DNA of 64,000 nucleotides from Rubrobacter calidifluminis (GCF_028617075.1 NZ_JAQKGV010000014.1:35412-99411), one strand, 5' to 3'. Counted from the stretch's first letter, positions 1 through 8,812 are shown. Translations and numbers: made by a program. Notes: a model not told the origin generated them from the letters alone.

Positions 1-1147
1 CGGCGGCGACGACGAGCGGCCAGGCGAGCACGGCGGTCGCCTCCTGCCCCACCTCGTCCGGGAGAACCCCGAAGAAGGCGAGCGCCTCGGCGACCATCCA
101 GAGCCCGAGCAGGGCCCCGAAGCCGGTGATGATGTACGCACCCTTTACCAGCCAGCTCCTCCACTGCGGCCGCAGCAGGACGTAGTGGAAGCGGTCCGGC
201 CGGTCGAGGTCGAGGATGAGAAGCGCCCCGGTGGCGAGCAGGAACACGAGCCCGAGCAGCGCCCCACTCCACAGGGCCACCCCCGAGAGCGCCACCCCGA
301 GCCCGGCGGCGAGGAACGTGATCCCGGCCGCACCGGCAGATATCGCCTTGGTCCAGACGTAGGCGGGAACCTCCCGGCCCCACATCACGCCCTTGTTCGG
401 CTCGTCGTAGGTGCGCCGCGCCCGCTCGGGTTGGGGCTCCGGCTCGCCACGACCCGGCTTCTTCCCAAGCGGGATGATCCCCTGCAGCACACCCCCTCCG
501 CCGGCGTTCGGGCTGTCCGGGGCGTGATGCCCGACGCCGCGGCGCTGGTTGGACCACATGTAGTCCGACGCGACGGGGGCGTCGTCGGGGGTGAGCGCGG
601 CCTCGTCCCCGTTTATGTAGAAGAGCTTCGGCTTCGTACCCTTCTCCGGCCTGCGGGTGGTCACCTTCTCGCGGGAGAGGAGGCGGCTGATCTCGGTCGT
701 CGGATCGTCCATGTCCCCGCTTATGATCGCGTGCTCCGGGCAGACGTTTACGCACGCGGGCTCGAGGCCCATGTCCACCCGGTGGGCGCAGTAGTTGCAC
801 TTGGCCGCCGTGTGGCTGTCGGGATCTATGTACAGGGCGTCGTACGGGCACGCCTGGGTGCAGGCCTTGCACCCGATGCACCGGTCGCTGTTGAAGTCCA
901 CGATCCCGTCGTCGCGGATGTACAGCGCCGTCACCGGGCAGGCTTCGACACAGGGCGCGTCCTCGCAGTGGTTGCAACGCATCACGTGGAAGGCTCGCTG
1001 GGTGTCGGGGAATTCCCCCTTCTCGATGTACTTCACCCAGGTCCGGTTCACCCCGAGCGGCACCTCGTGCTCGGCTTTGCACGCCACCGTGCACGCGTGA
1101 CAGCCGATGCATTTTCGGTTGTCTATTATGAAGCCGTAGTTCGCCAA
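1..1147 (-). CDS. Fe-S (4x Cys cluster) and NrfD-type membrane fusion subunit of a molybdopterin-type oxidoreductase, 3' end cut by window
   Basis: Translated from the complement. The first ~150 residues form an FdhB/NrfC-like electron-transfer domain with four cysteine groups (CIGCHAC from residue 13, CNHCEDAPC, CIGCKAC, CNYC). A polar linker follows, then hydrophobic helices of the NrfD/PsrC quinone-interacting type, cut by the window edge. Family knowledge: such subunits carry electrons between the quinone pool and a molybdopterin catalytic subunit (polysulfide, tetrathionate, nitrite or formate type); substrate cannot be told here. The Fe-S and membrane parts are usually separate proteins, so this looks like a fusion. 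Start chosen: TTG at 1147 with a strong SD at 1160..1152. An in-frame ATG at 1180 would add 11 residues but would put that SD inside the gene. Confidence 0.85.
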   Translation of the reverse strand, partial: MANYGFIIDNRKCIGCHACTVACKAEHEVPLGVNRTWVKYIEKGEFPDTQRAFHVMRCNHCEDAPCVEACPVTALYIRDDGIVDFNSDRCIGCKACTQACPYDALYIDPDSHTAAKCNYCAHRVDMGLEPACVNVCPEHAIISGDMDDPTTEISRLLSREKVTTRRPEKGTKPKLFYINGDEAALTPDDAPVASDYMWSNQRRGVGHHAPDSPNAGGGGVLQGIIPLGKKPGRGEPEPQPERARRTYDEPNKGVMWGREVPAYVWTKAISAGAAGITFLAAGLGVALSGVALWSGALLGLVFLLATGALLILDLDRPDRFHYVLLRPQWRSWLVKGAYIITGFGALLGLWMVAEALAFFGVLPDEVGQEATAVLAWPLVVAA

Positions 1148-1303
1148 GGAACCTCCTCCCGACTCATTGCGCGAAACCATGCTAGCAACGCCCCGAGAGC
1201 CGAACCATACTCGCCCCCCGAACGAGCCATAGGCTCCTCCTATACAACCGCCTTCACCGGGGCACTATACTTCTGGCGGGTACGGATTCTCGGGGAGCAA
1301 AAG

Positions 1304-1750
1304 ATGTACGAAGAGCAGGGAACAGGCCTGAAGGTTCGCAACGGCAACCTGGAGATCGCGCGCCTGAACGCGAAGGTCGCCTCCATAAAGCTCTCCATCC
1401 GGGCTCTTCTGGGGTGGGGGGCGGCGATACTCCTGATCTCGGGGCCGCTCTCCGCGCTCACGCACCTGTGGTGGCTGGTGCTGATCTTCGGGGCGATCCT
1501 CCCGCTCGCGGTCGGGGCCGGCAGCCGCCTCTCGGGACTCGCTCAGACCAGGGCCCGCCTCGCCGCCGAGGCCGACGGCGAGAAGGAGCTCCTGCTCGCG
1601 CTCGAGCGCTGCGGGTCGCTCACGCCCGCCCGGGCGGCGATAGAGACCTCCCTGAACGTCTCCGAAGCGGACCGCCTGCTCGGCGAGCTCGCCGCGGCGG
1701 GTTACCTGGAGGTGCGCGTCGAGGATGGCAGGATCACCTACACCCTCTGA
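1304..1750 (+). CDS. Small membrane protein with C-terminal winged-helix-like segment, unknown function
   Basis: 148 residues from an ATG at 1304, preceded by GGGAG. Residues ~25-75 contain two hydrophobic helices separated by a short turn. The last ~55 residues (E-L-L-L-A-L-E-R-C-G-S-L-T-P) look like a helix-turn-helix or winged-helix unit, ending in a beta-hairpin-like segment. The same frame stays open far upstream, but that part is antisense to the Fe-S subunit and is not coding. It converges with the LysR gene, overlapping it by 13 bp. Function not recognised; a membrane-tethered regulator is only a guess. Confidence 0.7.
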   Translation: MYEEQGTGLKVRNGNLEIARLNAKVASIKLSIRALLGWGAAILLISGPLSALTHLWWLVLIFGAILPLAVGAGSRLSGLAQTRARLAAEADGEKELLLALERCGSLTPARAAIETSLNVSEADRLLGELAAAGYLEVRVEDGRITYTL

Positions 1751-2634
1751 GAGAGATCCCGCCGGCAGAGCCCGAGCAGGTACTCGAAGAACTTCCGCTC
1801 GGTCGGGTTCAGCTCCGCCGAAGGGTTGCGGATCATGGTGAACCGCCGCGGGATCGAGAACCCCTCCGCAACCGCCAGATGCCCGGCCTCTATCTCCAGG
1901 CGTATCGTCTCCCGCGAGAGCAGCGAGAAGCCGAGCCCGGCCTCTATCGCTTCCTTGATCGCCCCGGTGCTCCCCAGCTCCATCCGCACGTCCAGCACGA
2001 TCCCCATCTCCGAGACCGCCCGCTCTATCACCTCCCGCGTCCCCGATCCCTTCTCCCGTGAGATGAACGGCTCAGAACCGAGCTTCCCCGCCTCCACACC
2101 CTCCCGCACCCACGGATGGCCCGGCGCGACCACCACGACCAGCTCGTCCTCCAGCAGCGGCACGCTCTCGAACGCCCCCCGCACCTCACCACCCTCTATG
2201 ACGCCGAAGGCAACCGTCCCCCGTCCCACCAGCGACAAAACCTCCCTGGTGTTGCCCACGAAGAGCTCCGGCAACACCCCCGGCTCCCGCTCCCGAAACC
2301 CCCGCAGCCACGCCGGGAACAGATGCTCCCCAAGCGTCGAACTCGCCGCCACGTACAGCCGGGAATCCCTCCGGCCACGCAGCGTGTGCAATACCTCCTC
2401 CACCCCCTCCACCTCGTCCAGCGCCCGCCGCGCCTGCTCGTAGAGCAGCCTCCCGTGCTCCGTAGGTTCCACCCCCCGCCGCGAGCGCTTGAGAAGCGGC
2501 ACCCGCGCCTCCCGCTCGAGCTCCGCCAGACGCTCGCTCACGCTCGGTTGTGACAGGTACATCCGCTGCGCAGCCCCCGAGACGCTCCCCTCCTCCACCG
2601 CCGCACAGAACGCCTGCAGAGACCTGAGCTTCAT
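1738..2634 (-). CDS. LysR-family transcriptional regulator (CysB/CysL-like)
   Basis: 298 residues, normal LysR length. The N-terminal winged HTH (M-K-L-R-S-L-Q-A-F, then S-Q-P-S-V-S-E-R-L in the recognition helix) is followed by a periplasmic-binding-protein-like effector domain from ~residue 90. The ATG at 2634 has GAGAGGGG just upstream. It is divergent from the sulfide:quinone oxidoreductase gene, sharing a ~217-bp intergenic region with a TATACT-type -10 and a short inverted repeat. LysR regulators commonly control the divergent gene, so regulation of sulfide oxidation is the likely job (inference). Confidence 0.9.
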   Translation of the reverse strand: MKLRSLQAFCAAVEEGSVSGAAQRMYLSQPSVSERLAELEREARVPLLKRSRRGVEPTEHGRLLYEQARRALDEVEGVEEVLHTLRGRRDSRLYVAASSTLGEHLFPAWLRGFREREPGVLPELFVGNTREVLSLVGRGTVAFGVIEGGEVRGAFESVPLLEDELVVVVAPGHPWVREGVEAGKLGSEPFISREKGSGTREVIERAVSEMGIVLDVRMELGSTGAIKEAIEAGLGFSLLSRETIRLEIEAGHLAVAEGFSIPRRFTMIRNPSAELNPTERKFFEYLLGLCRRDLSQRV

Positions 2635-2671
2635 GACCCCTCTCTCATTTTCGCTTTTATTTCATATATTA

Positions 2672-2685
2672 CTATACTGATATAG
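2672..2685. promoter_or_regulatory. Inverted repeat in LysR/SQR intergenic region
   Basis: CTATA and TATAG arms around a 4-nt CTGA centre, in an AT-rich patch between the divergent LysR gene and the SQR gene. A TATACT hexamer (2673..2678 region) could serve as a -10. It resembles the repeat at 13011..13022 ahead of the persulfide dioxygenase. Candidate operator only. Confidence 0.35.
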
Positions 2686-2850
2686 GCTGAATCTATGGGC
2701 TGCCTCGCGACCGGTGTATCCGACTCGGAGACGCATAGGTTTCTCCTATGCTTACATAATAAAATCCATTACATGTGGTGGTGGATGTCATCGGGATGAT
2801 TGCTAGCATTTCGGGGGAGGAGGCATAGAAGCCTGCAGGAAGGAGGAGTC

Positions 2851-4152
2851 ATGCCGGGAGCGAGGGGTGCGTTGCTGGCCGGTGGTGCGCTTGCGGTCGC
2901 GGCTCCGGCTGCTGCGGCCGTGGCGAGCCGGGAGCTCAAGAGCGAGGCGCGGGGGAGGGTGGTCATCGTCGGCGGGGGGACGGCCGGGCTCACGGTTGCG
3001 GCCCGTCTGGCGCGCAGGCTAAGACATCCTGAGATAACCGTTATAGAGCCCTCCGAGCGGCACATGTACCAGCCGGGCTGGACGCTGGTCGCCTCGGGGG
3101 TCTTCCCGAAGGAGCACTTCATCAGGAAAGAGGAGGACTACATCCCGCGGGGGGTCACCTGGATCCGGGAGAGGGTCGAAGGCTTCGAGCCGGAGAAGGA
3201 CCAGCTCGTAACCGAGAGCGGGCGCAGGGTCGGCTACGACTACCTCGTCGTCTGTCCCGGGCACCAGCTCGACTACGACAGGATAGAGGGTCTCGACGGA
3301 CATCTGGGCCGGGACGGGCTCTACAGCAACTACACCGCCGAAGGTGCACAGAAGACGTGGGAAGGCATCCGCAGCTTCCGGGGTGGGACCGCGATCTTCG
3401 TCGAGCCCGCCAGCCCGATAAAGTGCGGTGGCGCACCGCAGAAGATCTGCTACATGGCCGACTCCTACTGGCGGCGCGCGAAGATCCGCGAGCGGGTGAA
3501 CCAGCTGTTCGTGAACGGAAAGCCGGTGCTGTTCTCGTCACCGTACTACCGCGAGGCGCTCGAAGGCGTGATGAGGCGCAAGAACATACAGACCCTCTTC
3601 AACCACAACCTCGTCGCCGTGGACCCGGAGAAGAAGGAGGCTTACTTCGAGGTCAAGGAGGGCGAGGAGACCAGGCGGGTTGCGATGTCCTACGATTTCC
3701 TGCATTTCTGCCCGCCGCAGAGCGCCCCGGACTTCATCAAGAACAGCCAGCTCGCCAACGAGGCCGGCTACGTCGAGGTGGACAAACACACCCTGCAGCA
3801 CGTGCGCTACCCGAACGTCTTCGCGCTCGGCGACGCGAGCAGCCTCCCCACGTCGAAGACCGGCGCGGCCATACGCAAGCAGGCCCCGGTCCTGGTGTAC
3901 AACCTGGTTAGGGCCATGGAGGGCGTGGACCTCAAGGTAGACTCCCACGACTACGACGGCTACAGCTCGTGCCCGCTCGTCACCGACTACGGGAAGATGA
4001 TGCTCGCAGAGTTCGACTACACCCTCAAGCCACGTCCCACCGTGCCGCCGTGGGAACACGACTCCCGCAAGGAGACCTATACGAACTGGCTCATCAAGAC
4101 CCGGGCGCTGCCCGCGATGTACTGGAACGGGATGCTAAAGGGCGTCGCCTGA
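2851..4152 (+). CDS. sqr: Sulfide:quinone oxidoreductase, type II (SQOR/HMT2-like)
   Basis: 433 residues. Oxidises sulfide and feeds electrons to the quinone pool through FAD. Residues 1-30 are a hydrophobic, Ala-rich leader that may anchor or export the protein. The FAD-binding GGGTAG follows at 41-46. C192 (in I-K-C-G-G-A-P-Q-K) and C374 (in Y-S-S-C-P-L-V-T) match the two redox cysteines of human SQOR and yeast HMT2, and the C-terminal third follows the mitochondrial family closely. The start is ATG 2851 with AAGGAGGAG upstream; the frame opens earlier at 2800 without an SD. It converges with the MFS gene (18-bp overlap) and is divergent from the LysR gene. Confidence 0.92.
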   Translation: MPGARGALLAGGALAVAAPAAAAVASRELKSEARGRVVIVGGGTAGLTVAARLARRLRHPEITVIEPSERHMYQPGWTLVASGVFPKEHFIRKEEDYIPRGVTWIRERVEGFEPEKDQLVTESGRRVGYDYLVVCPGHQLDYDRIEGLDGHLGRDGLYSNYTAEGAQKTWEGIRSFRGGTAIFVEPASPIKCGGAPQKICYMADSYWRRAKIRERVNQLFVNGKPVLFSSPYYREALEGVMRRKNIQTLFNHNLVAVDPEKKEAYFEVKEGEETRRVAMSYDFLHFCPPQSAPDFIKNSQLANEAGYVEVDKHTLQHVRYPNVFALGDASSLPTSKTGAAIRKQAPVLVYNLVRAMEGVDLKVDSHDYDGYSSCPLVTDYGKMMLAEFDYTLKPRPTVPPWEHDSRKETYTNWLIKTRALPAMYWNGMLKGVA

Positions 4153-5376
4153 CCCTGGCTTCTCCTCGAGCAAGAGGGCGACCACAAATCCCGAGAGTGC
4201 GGTGAGCGCCGCCACGAGCCCTATCGCCCACGAGAGCCCCAAAATGTCGGCGATTATCCCCGCGGCGAGTGCTCCCACCGCGTAGCCGAGATCGCGCCAG
4301 AACCTGTAGACGCTGAGGGAGCGGGCACGCCACGCGGGCCGGGAGTGGTCCGAGACGGCGGCGATGAGCGTCGGGTAGACCATCGCGGTGCCAAGTCCCA
4401 TGATCAAGCTACCCACGAGCCACCACCCGAAGCCGCGGGTCGCGAGGATAATGAACATCCCCACCGCCTGAACCCAGAGGCCGCCGGCGATGAGCCCCTT
4501 GCGCCCGATGCGGTCGCTCAAGGGGCCCGTCACGACCTGCAGCACGCCCCAGACGAACGGGTAGACGGCTTTGAGTACGCCGATGCGCTCCACGCCGAGC
4601 CCGAAGGCTGCGAAGAAGAGGGGAAACACCCCCCAGCTCATCCCGTCGTTGAGGTTGTTGACGAGCCCGGCCTGCGAGCAGGCGAAGAGGTTGCGGTCCC
4701 TGAAGGAGGTCGCAGAGAAGACCTCCTGGAAGGTCGGCTTATCTTCATCCTCCGATCCGGTCTGGCTCGCCTCCAGCCGGACGTGCTCGCGGGTGTCACG
4801 CACCAGGAATACGGAGAGCCCAAGCCCCGCGAAGACGTAGAACACTCCCAGGTAGAAGGGCTGGGGCCTGAGCGCATACGCCGAGGCGATGTAGCCGGTG
4901 AGGAAGGCCGTTATGCCCAGGGAGGCGTAGCCGGCGAACTCGTTCATCCCGGTGGCGACCCCCCGGAAGCGGGGACCGACGAGGTCTATCTTCATGTTGA
5001 CGGTCATCGACCAGGTGAAGCCCTGGTTTATCCCGAGGAGAACGTTGGCGAAGACCACCCACCCCCATGAGGGAGCGAGCATCAGTATGAAGGGGACCGG
5101 GACGCCGAAGATCCAACCTGCTACCAGGATCTTCTTCTTGTTGAAGAGGTCCACGAGGCTGCCTACCGCGAGGTTGGAGAGGGCCTTGACCACCCCGAAG
5201 GAGACGATGAAAGAGAGGATCGCGCTTTTGGCGACGAGCCCGAAGACCTCAGAGCCGATGAGCGGCACCACCGTACGCTCCAGGCCTACCATCCCCCCGA
5301 CGAAGGCGTTGACGAGCACCAGGAGCGAGAACTGCCCCAGGTTCTCCTTCAAGCCCAGCCGGACAGGGTCTCTCAC
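4135..5376 (-). CDS. MFS transporter
   Basis: 413 residues, about 12 hydrophobic helices, major facilitator type. Loop motifs such as D-R-I-G-R-K-G after helix 8 and N-K-K-K near helix 3 fit the family. Start taken at GTG 5376, 41 nt after the stop of the ArsR-rhodanese gene; the frame continues upstream to 5598 but that part is antisense-like filler overlapping the rhodanese domain. It is co-directional with and downstream of the ArsR-rhodanese gene, so it probably shares its control. The substrate is unknown; sulfur compound or sulfite/organic anion export is a guess from context. Confidence 0.85.
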   Translation of the reverse strand: MRDPVRLGLKENLGQFSLLVLVNAFVGGMVGLERTVVPLIGSEVFGLVAKSAILSFIVSFGVVKALSNLAVGSLVDLFNKKKILVAGWIFGVPVPFILMLAPSWGWVVFANVLLGINQGFTWSMTVNMKIDLVGPRFRGVATGMNEFAGYASLGITAFLTGYIASAYALRPQPFYLGVFYVFAGLGLSVFLVRDTREHVRLEASQTGSEDEDKPTFQEVFSATSFRDRNLFACSQAGLVNNLNDGMSWGVFPLFFAAFGLGVERIGVLKAVYPFVWGVLQVVTGPLSDRIGRKGLIAGGLWVQAVGMFIILATRGFGWWLVGSLIMGLGTAMVYPTLIAAVSDHSRPAWRARSLSVYRFWRDLGYAVGALAAGIIADILGLSWAIGLVAALTALSGFVVALLLEEKPGSGDAL

Positions 5377-5417
5377 GAGACCCCACCGCCCCGCCGGAGC
5401 CGGCGGGCCCGGAAGCG

Positions 5418-6107
5418 TCAGCCCCAGGACGTCTCGACCGGGAAGCCGGCCGCCCGCCACTCGGGGAACCCCTCGGCAAGCCGGACCGCGCTGTAACCTC
5501 TCTCGCGCAACATCTCCACCGCCTCGTCGGAGAACACGCAGTAAGGCCCGCGGCAGTAGGCGACGATCCGCCGGTCCGGAGGCAAATCTCGCAGACATCT
5601 CTCCAGCCGCTCTTCGAGCTCCTCCACGGGTAACGAGCGAGCTCCGGCGATGTGCCCGGCCCGGTACTCTTCCTCGGGCCGTACGTCGAGCACGACCACC
5701 TCCCCTCCACGCATCATCTCCCGCAGCTCTTCCGCGCTCACCTCCTCCAGAGATGCCCGATCCTCGAGGTAGTCGCCGACGAGCCGGTCTATCTCAGCGA
5801 GGCGCTCCTCCCCGATCTCCCTGAGCATCCTCCACAGCTCGAAGACCCGCCCGTCCGCCAGCCGGTAGCGGACGTAGAGCCCCTCCCGCCGCGCCTCGAC
5901 CAGCCGCGCCCGACGCAAGACCTGCAGATGCTGCGAGACGTTCGCCACAGGCAGCTCCATCTGTCGCGCGATCTCCTCGACCGTCCTCTCCCCCTGCGCC
6001 AAGAGGTCGATCATCTCCAGCCGCCTCGGGCTCGCCAGCGCTTTCCCCACCCGCGCGAACTGCTCGTAGAGCAGATCCTTGAACTCCCGGTGTTCCCTCC
6101 TGTTCAT
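5418..6107 (-). CDS. ArsR-family HTH regulator fused to a rhodanese domain
   Basis: 229 residues. Residues ~10-100 are an ArsR winged HTH (V-A-N-V-S-Q-H-L-Q-V-L recognition helix). Residues ~115-225 are a rhodanese domain with the loop A-Y-C-R-G-P-Y-C; the catalytic cysteine is C185. Family knowledge: ArsR-rhodanese fusions sense persulfide or sulfane sulfur and repress sulfide-handling genes. Start is ATG 6107; the longer frame to 6332 runs antisense through the next gene. There is no SD; a palindromic operator sits 1 nt upstream (6109..6130), suggesting a near-leaderless, autoregulated transcript. The MFS gene follows. Confidence 0.9.
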   Translation of the reverse strand: MNRREHREFKDLLYEQFARVGKALASPRRLEMIDLLAQGERTVEEIARQMELPVANVSQHLQVLRRARLVEARREGLYVRYRLADGRVFELWRMLREIGEERLAEIDRLVGDYLEDRASLEEVSAEELREMMRGGEVVVLDVRPEEEYRAGHIAGARSLPVEELEERLERCLRDLPPDRRIVAYCRGPYCVFSDEAVEMLRERGYSAVRLAEGFPEWRAAGFPVETSWG

Positions 6108-6108
6108 G

Positions 6109-6130
6109 TATTCAACATAATAATTGAATA
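6109..6130. promoter_or_regulatory. Palindromic operator upstream of ArsR-rhodanese gene
   Basis: Perfect 7-bp arms TATTCAA and TTGAATA separated by 8 bp, directly upstream of the ATG at 6107. AT-rich in a GC-rich genome. ArsR proteins bind such ATTC...GAAT inverted repeats, so this is most likely the regulator's own operator. Confidence 0.7.
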
Positions 6131-6166
6131 AAAGACGCGCGTCAAGGGAGGAGGTGGTTCCGGGGG

Positions 6167-7282
6167 CTACGAGCGGAGGGAGCGCCAGTTTTCGAAGGCT
6201 CGCTCGAAGGCGGGTGCGATCTCTGTGGAGGGTCCCTCGAGCGTCACCCTGGCGCGGCCCTGGGGCGGGAGGCCGTCCGGGTAGCGCAGCGAGATATGGC
6301 TGTAACGTCCTGAGCCGTGGCCGACGAAGCATTCCGGTGCGGGGAGGTGGGTCTCCGGGGAGTCGAGGATGCCGAAGCGTTCGAGTATCGCATCGGCTGC
6401 GGTGCGTCCCGCGGCGGCGGCTCCGTCGGCGGTACGGGGCAGCGCGGTGGCTGCGGCGTCCCCGATCACGAAGAGGTTCTCCTCGGTGGTCTCGAAGGAT
6501 CGGGAGATCTCGACCAGGGGTCCATCACCTGGCAGGTGCGCGAGTAGCGGAGACCTCCGGTGCGGGGGTACGACGAGCGCGAGATCGAAGCGGAGGTCGC
6601 GTCCGTCGGCGGATCGGAGGGCTCCCTCCCCGAGCGAGGTGAGGTCGGGTTCGAAGCCGGTGAGGATCTCCACCCCTTCGGCGGAGCAGGAGGAGCGGAG
6701 GAAATCCGTCATCTTCTGTCCGAGCGACTGCAGGGGCTCCTCCTCGGGGGTCGTCAGCACGACCCTCACCGGGCGGGAGGTACCGCGGTAGAGGTTCGCG
6801 AGCTGCATCGCCATCCCGTAGGGCGCCGGAGGACACCGGTAGGGCAGAGAAGAGATCACGACCGCAACCACCCCGCCTTCGAGGTCCCGGATCGCTTCCG
6901 AAGCACGCTGTGCCCCTTCGGGGTCCCAGAAGCCGAAAACACGGGAGGAGGAAGGAAGAGCCTCGAGGTCGAGCGCGAGCCCCGGCGCGGCCACGACGGC
7001 GTCGGCTCCGATCTCTTCATCCTCGAGCCTTACCCCGCTCCCCGAGACACCCCGGGCCTCGCCGTAGACGACCTCGACCCCCTCGAGCGCGAGAGGAGCC
7101 CTCCAGCGCGAAGCCGGCCCCTCGCCGAGCAGGGTGGGGATCGTACCGGGCAGGTAGAGCGGACCACCCGGTCGCTCGACGAGCACTACTTCTACCCCTG
7201 AGGACGTACGCCTCCGCAGGCGCCGCGCCGCGGCCACGCCCCCCGGCCCCGCTCCGAGTATCACGACCCTCCGTCCGGACAT
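6167..7282 (-). CDS. FAD-dependent oxidoreductase, SQR / flavocytochrome c sulfide dehydrogenase-like
   Basis: 371 residues. The N-terminal Rossmann motif G-A-G-P-G-G-V-A-A-A begins near residue 11, and the second FAD motif F-V-I-G-D-A-A-A lies near residue 270. A single conserved cysteine occurs in Y-R-C-P-P-A-P-Y-G-M-A, the place where SQR and FCSD flavoproteins carry a redox cysteine. This is shorter and more divergent than the type II SQR at 2851 and looks like a different SQR class. No leader peptide. It reads away from the TetR gene; the 93-bp divergent gap contains a 10-bp palindrome. Confidence 0.8.
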   Translation of the reverse strand: MSGRRVVILGAGPGGVAAARRLRRRTSSGVEVVLVERPGGPLYLPGTIPTLLGEGPASRWRAPLALEGVEVVYGEARGVSGSGVRLEDEEIGADAVVAAPGLALDLEALPSSSRVFGFWDPEGAQRASEAIRDLEGGVVAVVISSLPYRCPPAPYGMAMQLANLYRGTSRPVRVVLTTPEEEPLQSLGQKMTDFLRSSCSAEGVEILTGFEPDLTSLGEGALRSADGRDLRFDLALVVPPHRRSPLLAHLPGDGPLVEISRSFETTEENLFVIGDAAATALPRTADGAAAAGRTAADAILERFGILDSPETHLPAPECFVGHGSGRYSHISLRYPDGLPPQGRARVTLEGPSTEIAPAFERAFENWRSLRS

Positions 7283-7328
7283 CCCTCACGTCCCTTCAAG
7301 ATGCGGCCCCGAACACCTTACTGTCACG

Positions 7329-7338
7329 TATGATCATA
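7329..7338. promoter_or_regulatory. 10-bp perfect palindrome in divergent promoter region
   Basis: TATGATCATA, symmetrical, between the FAD oxidoreductase (start 7282, minus) and TetR gene (start 7376, plus). Each strand reads TATGAT, a plausible -10, so one site could overlap both promoters. Candidate TetR operator. Confidence 0.35.
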
Positions 7339-7375
7339 TACTGATGGTTCATTCCACGCGAGAGGAAGAGGTGAG

Positions 7376-7924
7376 ATGAGCGATCGGCTGGAGGAGCGGC
7401 GGACGAGCAGGCGCAGGCAGATCCTGGAGGCGGCGTGCCGCTGCTTCGCCCGCAGGGGGTTTCGCGAGACGGCGATGCTGGACATATGCCGGGAGGCGAA
7501 CCTGAGCATAGGCACGATCTACCGTTACTTCCCGGACAAAGAGGCGCTCATACTCGCGGTGGCCGAGTTCGTCTGCGGCAGGGACACGCTCGTCCTGGAG
7601 AAGGCTACCGGTGGAACGGACGGGGCGGAGGGAGCCTGCGGGAGCGTTCAGGGCATGGAGAAGAACCTGCGTGGGCGGGATCCCAGGTGGCTGGGCCGGT
7701 TGAGGATCGAGCTGTGGGCGGAGTCGCTGCACAATCCTCCGGTGCGGGCGCTGGTCAGGCGGTGCATGGAGCGCATGCTGGACAGTATCGGCGAGGGACC
7801 CTCCGGCGAGGATCCACACGAAACCCTGGCCCTGCTCCAGGGGCTCATCATCCAGCGCGAGATCCTGGGTGGCGCGGGGACACGCCCACGTTCCAGTCGG
7901 GAGTATATCCGGGTGGAGGGGTAG
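7376..7924 (+). CDS. TetR/AcrR-family transcriptional regulator
   Basis: 182 residues. The N-terminal HTH is canonical for TetR (I-L-E-A-A-C-R-C-F-A-R-R-G-F, then I-G-T-I-Y-R-Y-F-P-D-K-E-A-L). The C-terminal ligand domain is poorly conserved, as usual. The ATG at 7376 follows AGAGGTGAG. It is divergent from the FAD oxidoreductase and is followed after 123 nt by a Crp/Fnr regulator. Ligand unknown. Confidence 0.9.
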   Translation: MSDRLEERRTSRRRQILEAACRCFARRGFRETAMLDICREANLSIGTIYRYFPDKEALILAVAEFVCGRDTLVLEKATGGTDGAEGACGSVQGMEKNLRGRDPRWLGRLRIELWAESLHNPPVRALVRRCMERMLDSIGEGPSGEDPHETLALLQGLIIQREILGGAGTRPRSSREYIRVEG

Positions 7925-8047
7925 GTTCGGACCGCATTCGAAGCCGGAGACCCGCCGCCCGGAAGCACGGCGGTGTAACATCAGCAGCCGGGATGGCTGG
8001 GTGGTCGGAGCCGGAGGCTCCGGGAGGACCAGGGTCCGCGAGGAAGA

Positions 8048-8791
8048 ATGACGGGGCTGGAAACATCGGGCAGTCTCCGGGAAGCGGAGTGGCGCAGGGT
8101 CATGGAGGCCGCCACCGGGATGGGATTCGGGCTGAGTCGCAGACATCACGAGCGTGGAGAGCCCGTGTACCGGGACGAAGAGCCGGCCGACGGCCTGTAC
8201 GTGATCACCACGGGTGCCGTCATGGTGACCCGGGAACATTCTGGAGGCAAGGAGGCCACGGTCAGGATACTCGGCCCCTGGGATCACTTCGGGCACGCCC
8301 TCTTCCCGGAGGGGACAGCCGGAGATCTCCCCGTACAGACCCACGCCAGGGTATGTTCCGGACGGTGTGAGGTAGTCAAAATCCCCAGGATATTCCTGCG
8401 CAAAGCCTGCAGCGTTCGGCCCGGGCTGGTCCTGAGCCTGGTGACGCTCGACAACCTCAGGCTCGCCGAGCAGCAAGAGATGAGCAGGTGCCTGCTGCCA
8501 CGGCGCGTGAGGAGCAGGCTGCTGGAGCTCTTTCCCATACTGATCAGCAAGTTCGGTGCAGCGTGCGAGGATCCGGAGTACATGGAGATAGTGCTCCATC
8601 TGACCCACCACGACCTGGCCGGAATGGTCTCCGCGAGCCGGGAGTCCGTCACGGTGGCGCTCGCGGAGCTGTGCAGGGAGGGGGTGGTCCGCACCTCCAG
8701 GGGACGCCTGCAGGTCCGGCTCTCCCGGCTGCAGGGGTTCCCGCGCGAACCCGCCCCCACTCCCCCGGCCACGGGCGATGGCATAGAATGA
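8048..8791 (+). CDS. Crp/Fnr-family transcriptional regulator
   Basis: 247 residues. A cyclic-nucleotide-binding beta-roll fold occupies ~30-140 (G-L-Y-V-I-T-T-G-A-V). A C-terminal winged HTH follows (H-D-L-A-G-M-V-S-A-S-R-E-S-V-T-V-A-L recognition region near 200). It lacks the N-terminal four-cysteine pattern of oxygen-sensing FNR, although scattered cysteines (C-S-G-R-C, C-L, C-E) exist. The weak SD GAGGA lies at 8039..8043. It lies directly upstream of the Lon-like protease gene and may control it. Confidence 0.88.
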   Translation: MTGLETSGSLREAEWRRVMEAATGMGFGLSRRHHERGEPVYRDEEPADGLYVITTGAVMVTREHSGGKEATVRILGPWDHFGHALFPEGTAGDLPVQTHARVCSGRCEVVKIPRIFLRKACSVRPGLVLSLVTLDNLRLAEQQEMSRCLLPRRVRSRLLELFPILISKFGAACEDPEYMEIVLHLTHHDLAGMVSASRESVTVALAELCREGVVRTSRGRLQVRLSRLQGFPREPAPTPPATGDGIE

Positions 8792-8812
8792 CGTAGGGAG
8801 AGAAGAGGAGGT

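Noticed and set aside
185..1290. Long plus-strand open frame joined to the small gene at 1304
   Set aside because: It is antisense to the Fe-S/NrfD gene, whose cysteine motifs are unmistakable; only the part from ATG 1304 has an SD and protein-like composition.
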